From positions 246,901-310,900 of the forward strand of contig NZ_JAPQEZ010000001.1 in the NCBI RefSeq assembly GCF_026798195.1: a DNA stretch of 64,000 nucleotides, in the 5' to 3' direction. The notes beneath the pieces are model-generated. The model was given only the letters and a program-made list of their open reading frames with translations, ran no database searches and had not been told where the DNA came from. Positions within the stretch are counted from its first letter, which is position 1, and the number at the start of each line of letters is the position of its first letter. Position numbers and translations under genes: made by a program. This stretch comes from Lentilactobacillus senioris (GTDB taxonomy: Bacteria; Bacillota; Bacilli; Lactobacillales; Lactobacillaceae). Below, one piece after another: positions 33,852 through 42,506 of the stretch.

Positions 33852-33921
33852 TTCTCCACTGGGGTTTTACGCAGCGATATGTTACGATACTTCTCACACA
33901 CTATTTAGAGGAGCAACGAAA

Positions 33922-34449
33922 ATGAAATTTGTAAATGTTGATGAAACGCTGCGAGACTATTGGGTGCGAGTTTATGATGGAGCCTTTCCGGCTGCAGAGC
34001 GTAAACCGTTTACCGAGTTGGTTGATCTAAATCAAGAAGCGGCCGTTCACATGAACATCATTCAAGAGACAGGAATTAATTTAGGCCTAGCCTTTTTCTA
34101 TGAGTTAACTCCAACTTCAATTTACCTAGTCTTTTTGGCAGTGGACCCAGCACAGCGGGGAAAAGGATGGGGTTCTAAAATTCTCACCGAATTAAAACGG
34201 CAATATCCAGACGGTATCGTTTTGGAAAGTGAACAGACGAATGCTGGAGCAGCCAATGAGGAGCAACGACAAAAACGTTATCGGTTCTATCACCGAAATG
34301 GTTTTACTGACAGTGGTTATTTGACGGATTTAACCGGAATGACCTTTCATGTGCTGACTACCGGACAGCCAGGATTAGTTACTGGATATCAGGCAGCACT
34401 CCAAAAATTTGCCCTACCAGCAACTGTTACGGCAACTAAAGATAATTAA
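33922..34449 (+). CDS. GNAT family N-acetyltransferase
   Basis: This 175-residue protein has the acetyl-CoA loop QRGKGWG (78-84, in VDPAQRGKGWGSKIL), followed by the helix of GNAT enzymes and YRFYHRNGF, a common acceptor-side motif. It transfers an acetyl group to an unknown amine. Monocistronic: AGAGGAGC precedes the ATG, and a terminator follows. It is about 20 residues longer at the C-terminus than minimal GNAT domains. Confidence 0.85.
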   Translation: MKFVNVDETLRDYWVRVYDGAFPAAERKPFTELVDLNQEAAVHMNIIQETGINLGLAFFYELTPTSIYLVFLAVDPAQRGKGWGSKILTELKRQYPDGIVLESEQTNAGAANEEQRQKRYRFYHRNGFTDSGYLTDLTGMTFHVLTTGQPGLVTGYQAALQKFALPATVTATKDN

Positions 34450-34451
34450 AT

Positions 34452-34516
34452 AAACCGAGGAACCCAATTACACCGGCCATTATTGCCTGTAAATGGAAGC
34501 CTCGGTTTTTCTTTTT
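34452..34516 (+). terminator. Intrinsic terminator with long loop
   Basis: AAACCGAGG (34452-34460) pairs with CCTCGGTTT (34500-34508) and a T-run follows; inside lies a smaller CCATT/AATGG hairpin. Confidence 0.7.
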
Positions 34517-34544
34517 AAGTCAATTTAAAGTTAAGCGCCTTAAT

Positions 34545-34568
34545 CTGATTTGCGTACTTACAAATCAG
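34545..34568. promoter_or_regulatory. Inverted repeat before the MacB-type ABC operon
   Basis: CTGATTTG-CGTACTTA-CAAATCAG is a dyad of perfect eight-base arms right before the ribosome site of the permease gene. It could be an operator; no regulator gene is adjacent. Confidence 0.4.
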
Positions 34569-34586
34569 GTAAAGGACGTGAAAAGA

Positions 34587-36044
34587 ATGAATTTTATTAA
34601 ACGGGCGTGGTTAAATACCTTTGCCAAATGGGGCAGGACCACTTTGCTTATTTTGGTCACTGCGGCCATATTAATGTTTGTGTTAGCTGGATTATTAATC
34701 AGCAACGCTGCCAATAAGGCAACGGAACAGGCTAAACAAAATGTGGGATCTACGTTAACTCTCTCAGCTAATCGGGAAGCCGCTTTTAAAAAAATGCGTT
34801 CAAGTTCAGAGACTAATAGTAGCGGTAAACCAGGCAAAATTAGTATGACCCCGGTTAAATTAAGTGATGCTAAAGAAATCGCTGAAAATAGCAATATTTC
34901 AGATTATAACGTAACGGTAAATAGTTCTGCCGATGCGAAATCATTCGATACGGTTTCTACTAGTAGTGCTGGCTCTGGAATGATGGGCAAAATGGGTGGC
35001 AGCAGTTCAGCAAATGGCGATATTACCATCAACGGGGTCACCGATACCAGCATGGTGGACAGCTTTAAGTCTAAGAGTAGCAAGATGACTTCGGGCCGGG
35101 GCTTAACTGCTGATGATGAGGATACCAATAATACGGTGATTGAAAGTGAACTGGCTGAACAGGATAATCTCAAGGTTGGCGATACAATTACTTTAAAGAA
35201 TACTAGCAATAGTAAGAAGACCTATAAATTAAAAATTGTCGGAATTTATAAAGCTTCAACCAGCGCTTCGACTGGAATGATGGGTAACGACCCAGCTAAT
35301 ACGATTTATACTTCGTATACCTTGGCTAATACCGTTAAGGGTAGTAAGTATCAAGATACGGCTGATTCTGTAACGTTTAATATCAGCAACCCCGCACAAA
35401 CTAGCACAGTTAAAAAAGCAGGTAACAAGGTGATTGATACTGATACCTACAGCTTAACTTTAGATGATGCTAGTTACCAAACGGTTAAAAAATCTATGAG
35501 TACCGTTAGTGGCTTTGCCAACAAGATCGTTTTGTTAGTAGCGTTAGCTGGAACCATTATTTTAGCGCTAATCGTGATTCTAATGGTTCGCGAACGGCGT
35601 TATGAAATTGGGGTATTACTGTCACTAGGAGAATCACGTTGGAAAATTATCGGCCAGTTCTTTACGGAAATGGTGATGGTGTTGGTAGTTTCATTGGCAA
35701 TTGCTGGAGCTGGTGGCCAGGTCGTAGGTAACAAATTAGGTCAGCAATTAGTTTCTTCGGCTCAGACAACGCAAACCAGTTCGACAGGTTCGCAAACAAC
35801 TGGTCAACCTGGAGGTGACGGAGCGCCAAGCGGTGGCCGGCCTAGTGGAGCTCCAACCGAGGGTCATATGGGTGGTGCCGTAAATTCTCAAAAGGCTAAA
35901 CAAACTAAGCTGCAAACCAAATTAAACGTAGCCGAATTAGTACAATTAGGAGGCTTGGGATTAGCAATAATGTTCTTAGCGGTAATGATCGGCTCGTTTG
36001 GAATTTTACGACTTGAACCGAAAAAAGTTTTAATTGATGATTAA
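34587..36044 (+). CDS. MacB/FtsX-type ABC permease
   Basis: This is a 485-residue protein. Helix 1 (about 18-40) is followed by an outside MacB-like domain (about 45-300) rich in Ser and Thr, then three helices with the FtsX signature (MVRERRYEIGVLLSLGESRW, about 335-354). Between helices 3 and 4 lies an inserted Gly/Pro/Ser-rich loop of about 55 residues (GGDGAPSGGRPSGAPTEG), which is unusual. With the ATPase next to it, it forms a MacB-like machine for export or envelope signalling. The ATG at 34587 (AAAGGA ten bases upstream) is preferred to GTG at 34578. Confidence 0.82.
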   Translation: MNFIKRAWLNTFAKWGRTTLLILVTAAILMFVLAGLLISNAANKATEQAKQNVGSTLTLSANREAAFKKMRSSSETNSSGKPGKISMTPVKLSDAKEIAENSNISDYNVTVNSSADAKSFDTVSTSSAGSGMMGKMGGSSSANGDITINGVTDTSMVDSFKSKSSKMTSGRGLTADDEDTNNTVIESELAEQDNLKVGDTITLKNTSNSKKTYKLKIVGIYKASTSASTGMMGNDPANTIYTSYTLANTVKGSKYQDTADSVTFNISNPAQTSTVKKAGNKVIDTDTYSLTLDDASYQTVKKSMSTVSGFANKIVLLVALAGTIILALIVILMVRERRYEIGVLLSLGESRWKIIGQFFTEMVMVLVVSLAIAGAGGQVVGNKLGQQLVSSAQTTQTSSTGSQTTGQPGGDGAPSGGRPSGAPTEGHMGGAVNSQKAKQTKLQTKLNVAELVQLGGLGLAIMFLAVMIGSFGILRLEPKKVLIDD

Positions 36045-36059
36045 TTAGGAGGGATACTA

Positions 36060-36728
36060 ATGACAGCAATGTTAGAAACAAAAGATTTAGCCTATTGGTA
36101 CGACAATAGTAATCAACCGTTATTTAAAGACGTGAATTTGAACTTTGAAGCTGGTAAACTCTATGCAATCGTTGGTCGTAGTGGTTCTGGTAAAACTACG
36201 TTCCTATCTCTTTTAGCGGGATTAGATAAACCCAAGGCCGGAGACATCTGGTACCAAGGACAACCGCTAAAGAAAATTGGGCTAACCAATTATCGCCGTT
36301 ATGATGTTTCCGTGGTATTTCAGGCTTATAATCTTTTTACCTATATGTCTCCGCTAAACAATTTAATGACCGCTATGGCCATTACCAATTCCCAACATCA
36401 GGGCGATAAACAGTATGCTACTGAGATTTTAACCCGAGTGGGGATTGCTGCAGAGGACGTGAATCGTAACGTCACCCATTTGTCTGGTGGGCAACAGCAA
36501 CGGGTAGCAATTGCCCGCACAATGGTTTGTGATGCGCCCTTGGTAGTTGCTGACGAACCCACTGGTAATTTGGATGAACAAAACACTCAATCTATTATCG
36601 AACAATTTCAACAGCTAGCTCATTCCGAAGGTAAATGTGTGATCTTAGTAACTCATGAATCGGATGTAGCAGCTCAATGCGATGAACAAATTAAATTAGC
36701 TAATAATGAATTCCAAAGTGTTATCTAA
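36060..36728 (+). CDS. ABC ATPase of the MacB/LolD type
   Basis: This 222-residue ATPase has Walker [10 protein letters not shown] (39-47), signature [13 protein letters not shown], and Walker [22 protein letters not shown] is the mark of the MacB/LolD/BceA group. It works with the FtsX-type permease encoded 15 bases upstream. TTAGGAGGG is the ribosome site. No two-component system of the BceRS kind is adjacent, so the pair may be for export rather than peptide sensing. Confidence 0.87.
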   Translation: MTAMLETKDLAYWYDNSNQPLFKDVNLNFEAGKLYAIVGRSGSGKTTFLSLLAGLDKPKAGDIWYQGQPLKKIGLTNYRRYDVSVVFQAYNLFTYMSPLNNLMTAMAITNSQHQGDKQYATEILTRVGIAAEDVNRNVTHLSGGQQQRVAIARTMVCDAPLVVADEPTGNLDEQNTQSIIEQFQQLAHSEGKCVILVTHESDVAAQCDEQIKLANNEFQSVI

Positions 36729-36730
36729 AA

Positions 36731-36764
36731 AAGAATTTCGTCATTTTAAAATGACGAAACTCTT
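36731..36764 (+). terminator. Palindromic terminator
   Basis: The perfect palindrome TTTCGTCATTTTAAAATGACGAAA without its outer pairs spans 36736-36759 (arms TTTCGTCATTTT and complement), extended by AAAGA/TCTTT. The T-tail is short. Confidence 0.55.
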
Positions 36765-36800
36765 TATAATTTGTAGCTAGACTTTTGAAAAGCGGAAACG

Positions 36801-37502
36801 TTAATGCTGACTTACCATGTTTCGATTAACGTAGCGTTCCAAATGATTTTGTCCAGCAGTGATGATAGAGCAACAAGCCCAGTAAATCAATGCGATTTCG
36901 AGATAAACCGTCATGTAGTCAAAATTATCTCCACCGATGATTTTAGCGTTCATAAACATTTCAGTGACGGTAATCATGGCCGCTAAGGAAGTTCCCTTGA
37001 ATAGGTCTAAGATCACGTTACCCATTGCTGGAATAGAAGTGCGCATTGCTTGGGGTAAAATAATGTCTCGCATCGTTACAAAATGGGTCATTCCTAATGA
37101 TTGTGCGGCTACCCATTGACCTTCATCAATTCCCAGTAACGATGAACGAAAAATTTCGGAGACGTAAGCTGCGCCGTTGAGGATAAACGCTGCGGCTGCG
37201 GCCGGAAACGCCGCGACTCGCCACCCGGTATATGGTAGACCAAAATAAATCAAAAATAGTAAAACTAAGATGGGCGTACCCCGCATAAAGGAAATGTAGG
37301 TTCGCGATAGCCAGTGCAGCCATTTGTAGTGGCTCATTTGTCCCAGAGTCAGTAGCGTCCCTAGGATAATTTGACCAATAAAACTGACGATGGTTAATTC
37401 GATAGTCATGGGCAAACCACTGAGAATAAACGGCAAGGAATGCCAGGCTAGTGGGGCATTAAAAAAGTTGGTGATGGAGAGGTGATTTAAAATATCATTC
37501 AT
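36801..37502 (-). CDS. Amino-acid ABC transporter permease
   Basis: This 233-residue protein has five predicted helices and the HisM/GlnP signature: SRTYISFMRGTPILVLLFLIYFGLP (key piece FMRGTPILV) and EIFRSSLLGIDEGQWVAAQSLGM (EGQWVAAQSLGM), the ATPase-docking loop. It imports polar amino acids or cystine with the binding protein encoded just upstream. No ATPase gene of this system is in the cluster; the transporter must borrow one or its gene has been lost or moved. The last gene before a palindromic terminator. Confidence 0.88.
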   Translation of the reverse strand: MNDILNHLSITNFFNAPLAWHSLPFILSGLPMTIELTIVSFIGQIILGTLLTLGQMSHYKWLHWLSRTYISFMRGTPILVLLFLIYFGLPYTGWRVAAFPAAAAAFILNGAAYVSEIFRSSLLGIDEGQWVAAQSLGMTHFVTMRDIILPQAMRTSIPAMGNVILDLFKGTSLAAMITVTEMFMNAKIIGGDNFDYMTVYLEIALIYWACCSIITAGQNHLERYVNRNMVSQH

Positions 37503-37515
37503 TTACCTCACCGGC

Positions 37516-38400
37516 TTACTGTTCACTATCTTTAACGGTGAAAGTCTTAGCGATGTGGACTTTGGGTTTGTGAGTGACATCTGCGCCACCGTAGTATTTT
37601 TCAGAAATTTTCTTAATAGTTCCATTTTTCAATAACTTAGCTAGTTCTTTATTAACGGCATCTTTTAAAGCGGTATTGGATTTTTTCATTAAAATGCCGG
37701 AGCCGTTTTTAGTGTTTTGAGTAGCGAAGTACAAGTTACTTGGAATCATTAATTTTTTATTCATATCTGGCAATGCTTTGAGCGCCATTGATTGAAGATA
37801 GTAATCATTTAAAATAGCGTCGGTTCTACCGTTAGCAACGTCTTTTAAGTAAACATCATTAGAAACGTTGTCATAGTTAACGGGAGTAGCTCCAAGTTGT
37901 TTAGCTAACCGTTGGTAACTAGTTCCGGCTTCACCGCCAGTCTTCTTGCCTTTTAAATCAGCAAAACTATGAATGCCAGATTGGTCTTTCTTACGAACAA
38001 TCATGCTATCAAATGAAAACTTGTAAGGAGTAGAAAGGGCAAATTGCTTTTCGCGTTTCTTGCTAATACTGTAGTCGTTAACGGCCATGTCGACGGTTCC
38101 GTTATTGAGGGCACTCATGGTACCAGAAACGTCCATTTCTTTGAATTGAATCTTTTTGTGGAGCCCTTTGGCCACTGCCTTGGCGACCTCTACGTCAAAG
38201 CCGGTTAACTTTTTATCATCACCATGAAATGAAGTGGGATAAAGGGTTCCAGAAGTAGCCACTACTAAAGTCTTTTGCTTGGCAAGCTTGTCACTAGAAG
38301 AACTAGCAGATTTGGACGAGCCACACCCCGCTAAAGTAATGGGGAGAACTAAAATTAAAAGGGCGAGAACGATACTGAACCTACGTTTTGTATGTGTCAT
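37516..38400 (-). CDS. Amino-acid ABC transporter substrate-binding lipoprotein
   Basis: This 294-residue protein has lipobox LAGC (Cys26) after a clean hydrophobic signal. The family-3 binding fold is seen in GFDVEVAKAVAKGLHKKIQFKE (key GFDVEVAKAVA) and in FALSTPYKF. Family members bind cystine, glutamine, histidine or related amino acids; which one here is not clear. It leads a two-gene unit with the permease, 13 bases apart. A near-perfect cre site between -35 and -10 implies repression by CcpA when sugar is plentiful. Confidence 0.88.
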   Translation of the reverse strand: MTHTKRRFSIVLALLILVLPITLAGCGSSKSASSSSDKLAKQKTLVVATSGTLYPTSFHGDDKKLTGFDVEVAKAVAKGLHKKIQFKEMDVSGTMSALNNGTVDMAVNDYSISKKREKQFALSTPYKFSFDSMIVRKKDQSGIHSFADLKGKKTGGEAGTSYQRLAKQLGATPVNYDNVSNDVYLKDVANGRTDAILNDYYLQSMALKALPDMNKKLMIPSNLYFATQNTKNGSGILMKKSNTALKDAVNKELAKLLKNGTIKKISEKYYGGADVTHKPKVHIAKTFTVKDSEQ

Positions 38401-38433
38401 TGATCTAGCTTCCTTTCATACTAAATTAATGTT

Positions 38434-38462
38434 AGTATAATTTACTGAAAGCGCTTTTACAA
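38434..38462 (-). promoter_or_regulatory. Promoter with cre (CcpA) site for the amino-acid ABC genes
   Basis: On the minus strand TTGTAA (38457-38462), 17 bases, TATACT (38434-38439). TAAAAGCGCTTTCA (38446-38459) fits the cre consensus TGAAAGCGCTTTCA at 13 of 14 positions and lies between the hexamers, where CcpA would block the polymerase. Confidence 0.78.
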
Positions 38463-38509
38463 GGGCTGAAAAACAAGTTATTTTATGCACATGATTTAAG
38501 GCAGAAAGA

Positions 38510-39991
38510 ATGAACAAAATGGCAGAGGATGCAACTAGATTAGCCGCGTTGATTAAACAGGGAAAAGTTAGCTCTGGTGAGCTGGTAGCAAGGAGTTTGG
38601 CTAAAATTAAAGCTGAAAATCAGACGTTAAACGCAGTTACTCATTTACGGGAAGCAGCGGCGCTGAAAGAAGCTGAAAACGCGCTGAAAACAGATGCGCC
38701 TTTTGCGGGCGTCCCGATTTTGATCAAAGGGCTAGGGCAATCATTAAAAGGCGAACCGGACACCGCAAGTTCAAAACTGCTCAAGGATAATGTGGCAACC
38801 ATAACTGATAATTTTGTGGCAAGCTTGCAACGGGCGGGCTTCGTTATTTTAGGCGAAACTAATGCACCGGAATTTGGCTTCAAAAACGTTACCGATCCAG
38901 AGCTATATGGTCCCACTAAAAGTGCGTGGGGTAACCACGAAGTTTCTCCAGGAGGTTCATCCGGTGGCTCAGCAGCAGCTGTTAGCGCCGATTGGGTATC
39001 ATTAGCTGCTGGAAACGATGGTGGTGGCTCAATTCGAATTCCAGCTTCGTTTTCCGGCTTAATTGGTTTAAAGCCAACGAGAGGACGCGTTCCTGCTGGC
39101 CCAAGTGCTTGGCGGGGGTGGCAAGGAGCGTCGATTAACTTTGGTCTAACTCGTTCCATTAGGGATACCGCTCAATTATTAGATAGTTTACAAACCGTTC
39201 AACCAGCCGCGCCATTTCAAACGCCATTGTACTCACAAGGCTTTTTGCAGACCAGTCAGCAACCTCTACCAACCAAGTTCACAGTGGGTTATACGTTAGA
39301 ATCACCAGTCGGGACCCCGGTCAGCAAAGACGCTCAGCAGGCAGTTTTAGATGCGGTTGATTTTTTGAAAGCTAACGGAATCAGAACTGTTGAAATGCAA
39401 AATCCGTTGGACGGCGTCAAAATGATGGAAAGTTATTATGTTGTCAATGCTGGAGAAACTGCGGCTATGTTTGACGGAATTCAAGCTGGTTTAGGACGTG
39501 CTGTTACCATGGATGACATGGAATTAATGACCTGGGTAATCTATCAAGCGGGTCTGTTAACCAGGGCCCAAGACTATAGCCACGCCTTTGAATTGTGGGA
39601 TGCCGCCAGTTATCAGATGGATCAACTATATTCTCAAATTGATCTGTTTCTAACGCCCACTACTGCCACCACGGCACCACGGTTAGATTATGAATTAGTT
39701 AGTCCTGAAGTAATGGAACAAATGCGCCACGTCACTGATCTCAACCGCCAAGAACGGTTAGATTTGATATATCGTTTCTTTGAACGAAGTTTGGCACTAT
39801 CTCCGTTTACTCAGCAAGCCAACTTAACTGGTCAACCGGCGATTAGTTTACCCACTGGAATGGCTACTAACGGGTTACCGTTAGGCGTTCAGTTCCTGGC
39901 TCGCAAGGGTGATGAAGCTACGCTACTACAAATGGGCCGACTATTTGAAATGGATGGCATGTTTAAGATGTTGCATGAAACGGAGCAGTAA
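38510..39991 (+). CDS. Amidase signature family hydrolase
   Basis: This 493-residue enzyme has the catalytic Lys73 (PILIKGLGQ), the cis-Ser region PGGSSGGSAAA (148-157) and nucleophile Ser174 in GNDGGGSIRIPAS. It hydrolyses an amide bond to acid and ammonia; the substrate is not predictable. It resembles stand-alone amidases rather than GatA, as no gatB or gatC is adjacent and the C-terminus differs. Divergent from the cre-controlled amino-acid transporter, so a link to nitrogen supply is possible. Monocistronic with a strong terminator. Confidence 0.85.
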   Translation: MNKMAEDATRLAALIKQGKVSSGELVARSLAKIKAENQTLNAVTHLREAAALKEAENALKTDAPFAGVPILIKGLGQSLKGEPDTASSKLLKDNVATITDNFVASLQRAGFVILGETNAPEFGFKNVTDPELYGPTKSAWGNHEVSPGGSSGGSAAAVSADWVSLAAGNDGGGSIRIPASFSGLIGLKPTRGRVPAGPSAWRGWQGASINFGLTRSIRDTAQLLDSLQTVQPAAPFQTPLYSQGFLQTSQQPLPTKFTVGYTLESPVGTPVSKDAQQAVLDAVDFLKANGIRTVEMQNPLDGVKMMESYYVVNAGETAAMFDGIQAGLGRAVTMDDMELMTWVIYQAGLLTRAQDYSHAFELWDAASYQMDQLYSQIDLFLTPTTATTAPRLDYELVSPEVMEQMRHVTDLNRQERLDLIYRFFERSLALSPFTQQANLTGQPAISLPTGMATNGLPLGVQFLARKGDEATLLQMGRLFEMDGMFKMLHETEQ

Positions 39992-39993
39992 AT

Positions 39994-40023
39994 AAAAAAC
40001 CGTCAATAAATTGACGGTTTTTT
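39994..40023. terminator. Bidirectional intrinsic terminator
   Basis: AAAAAACCGTCAA (39994-40006) pairs perfectly with TTGACGGTTTTTT (40011-40023) around TAAA. Confidence 0.9.
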
Positions 40024-40026
40024 ATT

Positions 40027-41790
40027 TTATTGCTTAAATTGTTCCGCTACGTACTGCCGGTACAGTTCGTGTTTATTCAACAGTTCTTCATGATTACCGT
40101 GACCGGTAATTTCTCCGTGTTCCAAGAAGAAAATGTTATCGGCATCCACAATCGTGGAAAGTCGGTGGGCGATCACCAACGTAGTCCGGTTTTTCATCAA
40201 ATTATTAAGGGCACGTTGCACCATTTCTTCTGATTGGCTATCTAAGCTAGCTGTTGCTTCGTCTAACATTGAAATCTTAGGATCGCGTAAGAACGCTCGA
40301 GCAATGGCTAACCGTTGCCGTTGACCACCAGAAACCTTGACGCCGCGCTCGCCAACTTGGGTGTTCAAACCTTCGGGAGTATCTCTAACAAATTGATCAG
40401 CGTAGGCGAGGCTCAAAACGTGCCAGAGTTCCTCATCGCTGACCGGGCGAGTTAAGCCGTAGGTTAAGTTATCTCTAATGGTACCGACTAACATGGCGCT
40501 ATCTTGGGAAACGTAGCCGATTTGAGACCGCCAAGACTGCAGATTAATAGTATTTATATTTTCATCCGCAATCGTAATAGTACCGTTATCCGGCTGATAG
40601 AAACGTTCCAATAAACTGAACAGAGTGGATTTTCCAGAACCACTAGGGCCAACAAAGGCAACCACTGAATTAGGATGAGCAGTGAAACTAACGTTTTGTA
40701 GTACCGGATTTTTCTTATCGTAGCTGAAGCTAACGTTATCTACGGTTAAAGTTTTACCAGCGACATCAACAGGTTTGCCGACAGTTAAATCTTCGATGGG
40801 TTGTTCTAACAAATCATCTAGCCGGGCAGTGGCGCCTTTGGTTTTCTGCAATTGGGTGAAGAATTGAGAAAACTGGGTGGCTGGGGCAATAATTTGGAAA
40901 AGGTAAAGTAAAAAGGCAACCAAAGTACCGATGCTCAAAGTTCCATTTTGGACGCGGACCCCGCCATAACCAATGACGGTAACTAGGATCCCCATCATGG
41001 CTAACAACATGATCGGACTGATGATAGCCATAATCTTGGCCTCGGCAACACCGGTATCAAATAATTGATGAATACCATTATCACCGCGAGTTAGTTCAGT
41101 TTGTTCACCATCAGAAGCCTTAATCAAGCGAGATTCACTTAGCGCTTGGGTGGTAGTGCTATTGAATTCTGCTGTTTGCCGTTGCATCCGAATTGAAATA
41201 TTGCGCATCCAGTTGCCGATGGGAACCATCAACAGGGCTACGATTGGTACGGCAATTAAAATCACAAGCGTGAGTTTCCAATCCATCAAGAATAACACCA
41301 CAAACGCACCGATCATTGATAAGATTCCACTCACAAAAGAGGGCAATTGATCAGCTACCAACGATTTAACTACCGTGGTATCGTTAACCAAACGACTCGT
41401 GATTTCGCCGGTCTGATGGTTATCAAAGTACGTAATTTTAAGGTTAACGAGTTTGTGCCAAACTAATTCACGTAGATTAGAGACGGTTTGCTCACCCATA
41501 TAACCCATCATGTAACTGGAGATGGCACTGGTTAGGGCTTGAATTAAAAAGGCGCCGATGATGATGGCGATAAAACTAAGGTTCATGTTTTTGAGGGAAA
41601 AGCCATTGACCAGGTTTTTGGTGAAGAGGGGGATGACTAAGCTAAATCCGGTGGAAACTAAGCTAATTAAAAAACCAATGACTAGCAATTTAATTTGGGG
41701 CTTAGATCGGTTGAGAAGGGCCATGAATTTGACCCAGGTGAAAGATTGATTGAGGGCTGAGTCCTCATCGAAATCAATTGAACGACGCAT
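40027..41790 (-). CDS. LmrA/BmrA-like multidrug ABC half-transporter
   Basis: This is a 587-residue protein. Six helices (about 35-330) form the type-IV exporter domain, followed by an ATPase domain with Walker A GPSGSGKST, signature KVSGGQRQRLAIARAF, and Walker B ISMLDEATASLD. It should act as a homodimer and export drugs or lipids. It lies 12 bases after a MarR gene whose operator flanks the promoter. It is a paralogue of the ABC gene at 52685-54442, which also has a MarR partner. Confidence 0.9.
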   Translation of the reverse strand: MRRSIDFDEDSALNQSFTWVKFMALLNRSKPQIKLLVIGFLISLVSTGFSLVIPLFTKNLVNGFSLKNMNLSFIAIIIGAFLIQALTSAISSYMMGYMGEQTVSNLRELVWHKLVNLKITYFDNHQTGEITSRLVNDTTVVKSLVADQLPSFVSGILSMIGAFVVLFLMDWKLTLVILIAVPIVALLMVPIGNWMRNISIRMQRQTAEFNSTTTQALSESRLIKASDGEQTELTRGDNGIHQLFDTGVAEAKIMAIISPIMLLAMMGILVTVIGYGGVRVQNGTLSIGTLVAFLLYLFQIIAPATQFSQFFTQLQKTKGATARLDDLLEQPIEDLTVGKPVDVAGKTLTVDNVSFSYDKKNPVLQNVSFTAHPNSVVAFVGPSGSGKSTLFSLLERFYQPDNGTITIADENINTINLQSWRSQIGYVSQDSAMLVGTIRDNLTYGLTRPVSDEELWHVLSLAYADQFVRDTPEGLNTQVGERGVKVSGGQRQRLAIARAFLRDPKISMLDEATASLDSQSEEMVQRALNNLMKNRTTLVIAHRLSTIVDADNIFFLEHGEITGHGNHEELLNKHELYRQYVAEQFKQ

Positions 41791-41802
41791 GTTGATCTCC
41801 CT

Positions 41803-42333
41803 TTATAAGAAGCGGTTGAAAAAACCGCGATGAAATGGTGGAAAGTGAGGTCCATGAAAATCACGACCGTGAGGGCCAAATGGTGATGAAAAATCTTCAT
41901 CTTCTTCATTATCTGCTTTTAGACCCGCTAGCATTTTGGTTAATAACTGGTTAAGCTCTTCTTGTTCATCAGCGGTTAATCCTTGAGTTAGATTTTGGGC
42001 AATACTATCAAAATCAGTGCCAGTTGATTCATTGAGGAGTTCTTTTCCAGCTTCGGTTACTGCTAGTCGACTCACGCGTTTATCATTGCTGTCGGCGGTA
42101 ACGGTAATAAAGCCTTTATCAGTTAACTTCCGAACTAAATCGCTAGTGGATGAGGGACGAATATCAAGAAGCTCACTGAGTTCTCCCTTGGTTAAATTTT
42201 CGTGCTTAGAAATGATAAATAACGCTCTAGTTTGACTGGTGAAGTGAACGCGATAATGCTGAGCGCCGTGAGTTCTTAATGCACTCATAATACGCATTAA
42301 ATTTTTAATAACTTCAGTAGATTGGTTGGCCAT
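41803..42333 (-). CDS. MarR family regulator with His-rich tail
   Basis: This 176-residue protein has a MarR winged helix: LTKGELSELLDIRPSSTSDLVRKL (key LDIRPSSTSDLVRKL) and wing DSNDKRVSRLAVTEAG (DKRVSR). It ends in an unusual tail rich in His, Phe, Gly and Pro (SPFGPHGRDFHGPHFPPFH, 155-173), which could bind metal. It is a paralogue of the MarR at 54455 (shared DIRPSS recognition helix). First gene of a two-gene unit; two TTTAGGTACC dyads surround its promoter, so self-repression is expected. Confidence 0.86.
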   Translation of the reverse strand: MANQSTEVIKNLMRIMSALRTHGAQHYRVHFTSQTRALFIISKHENLTKGELSELLDIRPSSTSDLVRKLTDKGFITVTADSNDKRVSRLAVTEAGKELLNESTGTDFDSIAQNLTQGLTADEQEELNQLLTKMLAGLKADNEEDEDFSSPFGPHGRDFHGPHFPPFHRGFFNRFL

Positions 42334-42355
42334 AATATGCCTCCTTGAAATATAT

Positions 42356-42427
42356 TTAGGTACCTAATAAAATCTAAAGTATACACGTCGCTTTTTAGAA
42401 TGCAAGAGTTTTATTTAGGTACCGAAA
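42356..42427 (-). promoter_or_regulatory. Promoter with two MarR operators
   Basis: On the minus strand TTGCAT (42400-42405), 16 bases, TATACT (42378-42383). TTAGGTACCTAA (42356-42367) is a perfect palindrome after the start point; TTTAGGTACCGAAA (42414-42427) is a near copy upstream of the -35. Confidence 0.75.
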
Positions 42428-42506
42428 TATTTTTTTGAATTCCTATGGTTGCAGTTTAGAAATTGAACAGCGATAATAAAGGCAATAATGGAAATGAGGT
42501 TTTTAA

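Noticed and set aside
38641..39159. Open frame of 172 codons antisense to the amidase
   Set aside because: The plus-strand amidase has all catalytic motifs; the antisense frame starts without a ribosome site and is Pro/Ala-rich shadow sequence.
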